From Methylophilus rhizosphaerae (GTDB lineage: Bacteria; Pseudomonadota; Gammaproteobacteria; Burkholderiales; Methylophilaceae): a stretch of 64,000 nucleotides of DNA. The DNA lies in NCBI RefSeq assembly GCF_900100975.1, contig NZ_FNFX01000004.1:422121-486120 (forward strand), read 5' to 3'. The position numbers were made by a program, and so were the translations under genes. Every line of letters begins with the position of its first letter. The stretch's first letter is position 1. Under the pieces are notes generated by a model. That model ran no database searches. It was not told the DNA's origin and worked only from the letters and a program-made list of their open reading frames with translations. Positions 61,676 through 64,000 of this stretch are shown in pieces.

Positions 61676-61706
61676 TAAAAAAGCCCGAAAACTTCGGGCT
61701 TTTTTA
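61676..61706. terminator. Bidirectional terminator between ssb and the lipoprotein gene
   Basis: AAGCCCGAA-AAC-TTCGGGCTT is flanked by an A-run and a T-run, and works in both directions. Confidence 0.93.
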
Positions 61707-61732
61707 TTATTCAATTACTTGTTCACTTGATG

Positions 61733-62095
61733 CTATTTTGCCGCTGGCGGCTTGCAGCCTTTTAAATGTAAGTGATCGCTGTCATCTAGTGTGGTTTGAT
61801 CGCCATTCAAACGTAAGTCCATCGTGCCGTAATGATAAAGCTGTTTGTCTTTGGCATCCCTGAGGAGGTTGATTTCATGGTCCGGTAACATTACCCAAGC
61901 CTCTTCCTCATCTTTAGAAAATTTCAGGCCAAAAGACTGATAGTTCTCACATTGATAGTAAATAGCGTCTTTGCCATAGCGCGGTGTTTCTTTGGTGCCT
62001 TTATCAAAAACATTAGGCATTTCAAAACTTTTGCAGCCGAATAATAAGGTGGCAGCCACTATCAGGAGCGAAAATTGATAAGCGTTTTTCATCAT
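61733..62095 (-). CDS. Small lipoprotein, possibly MliC-like
   Basis: A 120-aa protein with a lipoprotein signal (LLIVAATLLFGC, Cys21). The mature part has YYQCENYQSFGLKF, EEAWVMLPDHEINLL and a late Cys in LHLKGCKPP. The two-Cys, small beta-sandwich pattern recalls lysozyme inhibitors of the MliC/PliC type, but the conserved inhibitor loop is not clear. It is convergent with ssb and transcribed alone. Confidence 0.65.
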   Translation of the reverse strand: MMKNAYQFSLLIVAATLLFGCKSFEMPNVFDKGTKETPRYGKDAIYYQCENYQSFGLKFSKDEEEAWVMLPDHEINLLRDAKDKQLYHYGTMDLRLNGDQTTLDDSDHLHLKGCKPPAAK

Positions 62096-62154
62096 GTGTT
62101 TTATTGTTTTGGATCTCGTCTAAAAGAATATTGTGCCAGTCATGAGGGGCGGAC

Positions 62155-63111
62155 TCAATCGTTTTGCGAAACAGGTTGATAAGTGGCGCGTTGCAGCCTG
62201 TCGCGTACAGCGGCCCAGGCTGGCGTATCTGGAGGTGATTCAATCAGGATCACAGAGGCTTGTGCAGCGTCCAGTGTATGTAGGGAAGCATACAGTTGTT
62301 CCGCCGCTACTGCAGGCTCCGCTGGCAAGGTAATGGTTGTTTTGAGGTTGGCGATGTCATCGCCAAATAATAAAGCGGCGCCGCCGGGCTTATTTGCGGC
62401 GTAGTCCATCAGCGCTGGGCGCGAAGTGAATAATAAACAAGGGGTGTGCGGGGAGTAGTGCAGCAAGTGCTGCCCTGGCGCTTTTGGTGTATGTGTCACT
62501 GATTGATTGGCCGGCCTTCCTGCAATCAGGGTAATGGCGGCTTCATCAATCATGCCAGGACGCAATAATTGCCAGGTATCGCCTGTGATACTGACAATGG
62601 TCGATTCAATCCCGATCTGGCACGCGCCACCGTCCAGTACCGGAATCTCTGCGCCCAATCCTGCTTCCACATGATCTGCCGTGGTGGGGCTCAGCTGCGT
62701 ATATTTATTGGCGGAAGGGGCGGCCAAACCTAAACCGCTGTCACGCAGCAATGCAAGCGCGATCGGGTGGGCTGGAACACGCAAAGCCACCGTGGGCTCG
62801 CCGGCACGCACAATAGTCGATACTTCTGCGCGTGCTGGCAGTACTAATGTCAGTGGTCCCGGCCAAAATGCCTGTACCAATCTGTGGGCGAGTGGCGGGA
62901 ACTCACTTGCCCAATCAACCACTTGTGTGGCACTGGCAATATGTACAATCAGTGGATTGTTGGCTGGCCGCTGTTTGGTGGCGTAGATCTTGGCAATTGC
63001 CAATTCATTACTGGCATCCGCCGCTAATCCATATACCGTCTCTGTCGGGATGGCGACCACTTCGCCGCGCTGCAGCAGGTCAATCGCCTTTGCCGGGCTG
63101 ATACGCATCAT
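62155..63111 (-). CDS. L-threonylcarbamoyladenylate synthase (Sua5/YwlC type)
   Basis: This enzyme makes the threonylcarbamoyl-AMP used for the t6A37 modification of ANN-decoding tRNAs. At 318 aa it is the long form: an N-terminal YrdC domain (GEVVAIPTETVYGLAADAS, ATKQRPANNPLIVHI, VALRVPAHPIALALL, SANKYTQLSPTTADHV) and a C-terminal Sua5 domain (about 205-318) with PGQHLLHYSPHTP. ATG at 63111 is doubled (Met-Met). It is monocistronic. Confidence 0.95.
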   Translation of the reverse strand: MMRISPAKAIDLLQRGEVVAIPTETVYGLAADASNELAIAKIYATKQRPANNPLIVHIASATQVVDWASEFPPLAHRLVQAFWPGPLTLVLPARAEVSTIVRAGEPTVALRVPAHPIALALLRDSGLGLAAPSANKYTQLSPTTADHVEAGLGAEIPVLDGGACQIGIESTIVSITGDTWQLLRPGMIDEAAITLIAGRPANQSVTHTPKAPGQHLLHYSPHTPCLLFTSRPALMDYAANKPGGAALLFGDDIANLKTTITLPAEPAVAAEQLYASLHTLDAAQASVILIESPPDTPAWAAVRDRLQRATYQPVSQND

Positions 63112-63185
63112 GTACTCTAATTTGTTAAAAATCCTATTTTACTATTGAAAACCATGGCTGCTAAAGCGTTGGTTCCTATAAAATG

Positions 63186-63211
63186 CCCGCTTTGATATCC
63201 CGCTTTGATAT
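63186..63211. repeat. 13-bp tandem duplication before the cupin gene
   Basis: CCCGCTTTGATAT occurs twice head to tail, directly followed by AAGGAG, the ribosome-binding site of the cupin gene. It is probably a slippage product. Confidence 0.85.
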
Positions 63212-63224
63212 AAGGAGCCGCAGC

Positions 63225-63548
63225 ATGCAAATTCAAGTTCAACACAATCCTGCCGAAACACAATTAAATGCCTTAGGTGTTTCCAAGTGGCCCACCTGGA
63301 AAAAAGAGGTGTCGACTTTTGACTGGATATTTCATGAACAAGAGCAGGCTTATATATTGGAAGGTGAGTGTGTGGTGACACCGGTCGGCGGTTCGCCGGT
63401 GACTTTCGGTAAAGGCGATTTTGTGGTGTTTCCTGCCGGCCTTAAAGTGGTGTGGGAAGTGAAGCGGCCATTACACAAGCATTACCATCTGGATGGTAAT
63501 GTGCTGACGCAAACCTGGCTGCGTATCAAGGCAGCTTTCAAGAAATAA
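63225..63548 (+). CDS. Cupin domain protein (DUF861/EutQ-like type)
   Basis: A 107-aa single-domain cupin. The double-stranded beta-helix appears as STFDWIFHEQEQAYILEGECVVTPVGGSPVTFGKGDFVVFPAG in successive strands, fitting the cupin_3 pattern G(X)5HXH-like but with the metal ligands poorly conserved (HEQEQAYILEGE). The function is unknown. AAGGAG lies 7 bases before the ATG at 63225. It is the last gene before the rRNA operon. Confidence 0.85.
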   Translation: MQIQVQHNPAETQLNALGVSKWPTWKKEVSTFDWIFHEQEQAYILEGECVVTPVGGSPVTFGKGDFVVFPAGLKVVWEVKRPLHKHYHLDGNVLTQTWLRIKAAFKK

Positions 63549-63589
63549 TTATCAAGTTGTAACAAAATTGTAAAAATGAAAAATAGGGG

Positions 63590-63617
63590 TTGACCGTAAA
63601 GCTCAGCCCTATATAAT
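63590..63617 (+). promoter_or_regulatory. rRNA operon promoter
   Basis: TTGACC and a perfect TATAAT are separated by 16 bp, with an A/T-rich stretch upstream (63549-63588) resembling an UP element. Transcription should start near 63624, about 260 bases before mature 16S. Confidence 0.88.
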
Positions 63618-63882
63618 GCGCACCTCGTTACGCAACAACGGTAGCGAAAACGGCTTGAGAGCTGACTGTTCTTTAAAAATTTAGATGACTGATAAGTGTG
63701 GGTGTTTGTGGTTTTGGTGAAGCGCATTTAATGCGTAGAAGCCTCAGAAAATACAAATGCTTTACACTTAGATTTATGACAAGTATGTACAGTGTTTTTT
63801 ACACACATACCTTGAAATGAATTTGAGATATAAGCGAATCGAATACCGCCTCGAAAGAGGTAAAAAGTAATAGTTAGGAATT
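63618..63882 (+). promoter_or_regulatory. rRNA leader with boxA antitermination signal
   Basis: The leader holds TGTTCTTTAAAA (63667-63678), the boxA that recruits the Nus antitermination complex. It also has hairpins CGCATTTAATGCG and GTATGT...ACATAC and a small CCTC-GAAA-GAGG stem just before 16S. One arm of the RNase III processing stem should lie here; its partner is beyond the window. Confidence 0.75.
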
Positions 63883-64000
63883 AAACTGAAGAGTTTGATC
63901 CTGGCTCAGATTGAACGCTGGCGGAATGCTTTACACATGCAAGTCGAACGATGAACCTTAGCTTGCTAAGGGGATTAGTGGCGAACGGGTGAGTAATATA
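63883..64000 (+). rRNA. 16S ribosomal RNA, 5' part
   Basis: The sequence CTGAAGAGTTTGATCCTGGC begins the conserved 16S 5' end, followed by the TCAGATTGAACGCTGGCGG block and the ACATGCAAGTCGAACG stretch of the V1 flank. GGAATGCTTTACACATGCA is the betaproteobacterial (Methylophilaceae-like) form. The gene runs off the right edge. Confidence 0.98.

Overview
The window looks like chromosome of a methylotrophic betaproteobacterium, most likely family Methylophilaceae (Methylovorus/Methylophilus-like). Supporting signs are the 16S rRNA start at the right edge, the gene orders rpe-gph-trpE-trpG-trpD-trpC, aroQ-accB-accC-prmA and glnA-DUF4124-ntrB-ntrC, a GatCAB amidotransferase pair and a Gram-negative porin. 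Genus is an inference; no search was run. Nearly all of the window is dense housekeeping and regulatory sequence. There is no CRISPR array, tRNA, recognisable IS or prophage block.

Layout. 1-7.3 kb: end of gatA, gatB, then on the minus strand a two-gene signalling operon (MHYT-PAS hybrid histidine kinase with HPt, plus an HD-GYP response regulator) and a small membrane protein whose promoter holds a TetR-type palindrome. 7.4-10.7 kb: TPP riboswitch and thiC, a small membrane protein, yaeQ. 10.9-17.2 kb: a tetR-first operon for a tripartite RND efflux pump. 17.3-20.1 kb: a solitary tyrosine recombinase and the intact porin. 20.5-25.6 kb: degenerate GGDEF protein, mutY, asmA-like, uppP. 25.7-29.3 kb: katG and oxyR, divergent. 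29.3-38 kb: DUF3426 protein, prmA, accC, accB, aroQ, then tlpA/dsbD, cutA, fxsA and a 2Fe-2S flavoreductase. 38-45 kb: hemB and the trp operon, with a DUF3465 lipoprotein gene between trpD and trpC and a Trp-rich leader peptide before trpE. 45.2-49.6 kb: hemA, prfA, a 5'-truncated second porin and a DUF6445-type oxygenase. 49.6-54.7 kb: ntrC, ntrB, DUF4124 protein and glnA behind a sigma54 promoter with two NtrC boxes and a structured leader. 54.7-63.5 kb: rhodanese, aroE, mtgA, uvrA, MFS transporter, ssb, lipoprotein, tsaC, cupin. 63.55-64 kb: rRNA promoter, leader and the start of 16S.

How the genes work together. NtrB/NtrC and glnA form one nitrogen module with its promoter architecture visible. 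katG/oxyR form a peroxide module. thiC is riboswitch-controlled. The trp genes appear to be controlled by a leader peptide. The MHYT kinase and HD-GYP regulator are coupled by a start/stop overlap and probably link gas, redox or copper sensing to c-di-GMP breakdown.

The strongest candidate for something undescribed is the second porin (47662-48816). It lacks signal peptide, start codon and promoter, and begins exactly at the prfA stop codon. It nevertheless keeps a full open frame, long stretches identical to the intact porin, different predicted loops, and a nearly identical 3' flank and terminator. This is the architecture of a silent cassette for loop variation by gene conversion or inversion, or else the scar of a recent rearrangement. 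Secondary leads are the glnA leader hairpins, the operator-controlled membrane protein at 6902-7312, small ORFs in the katG leader, and a dispersed palindromic repeat.
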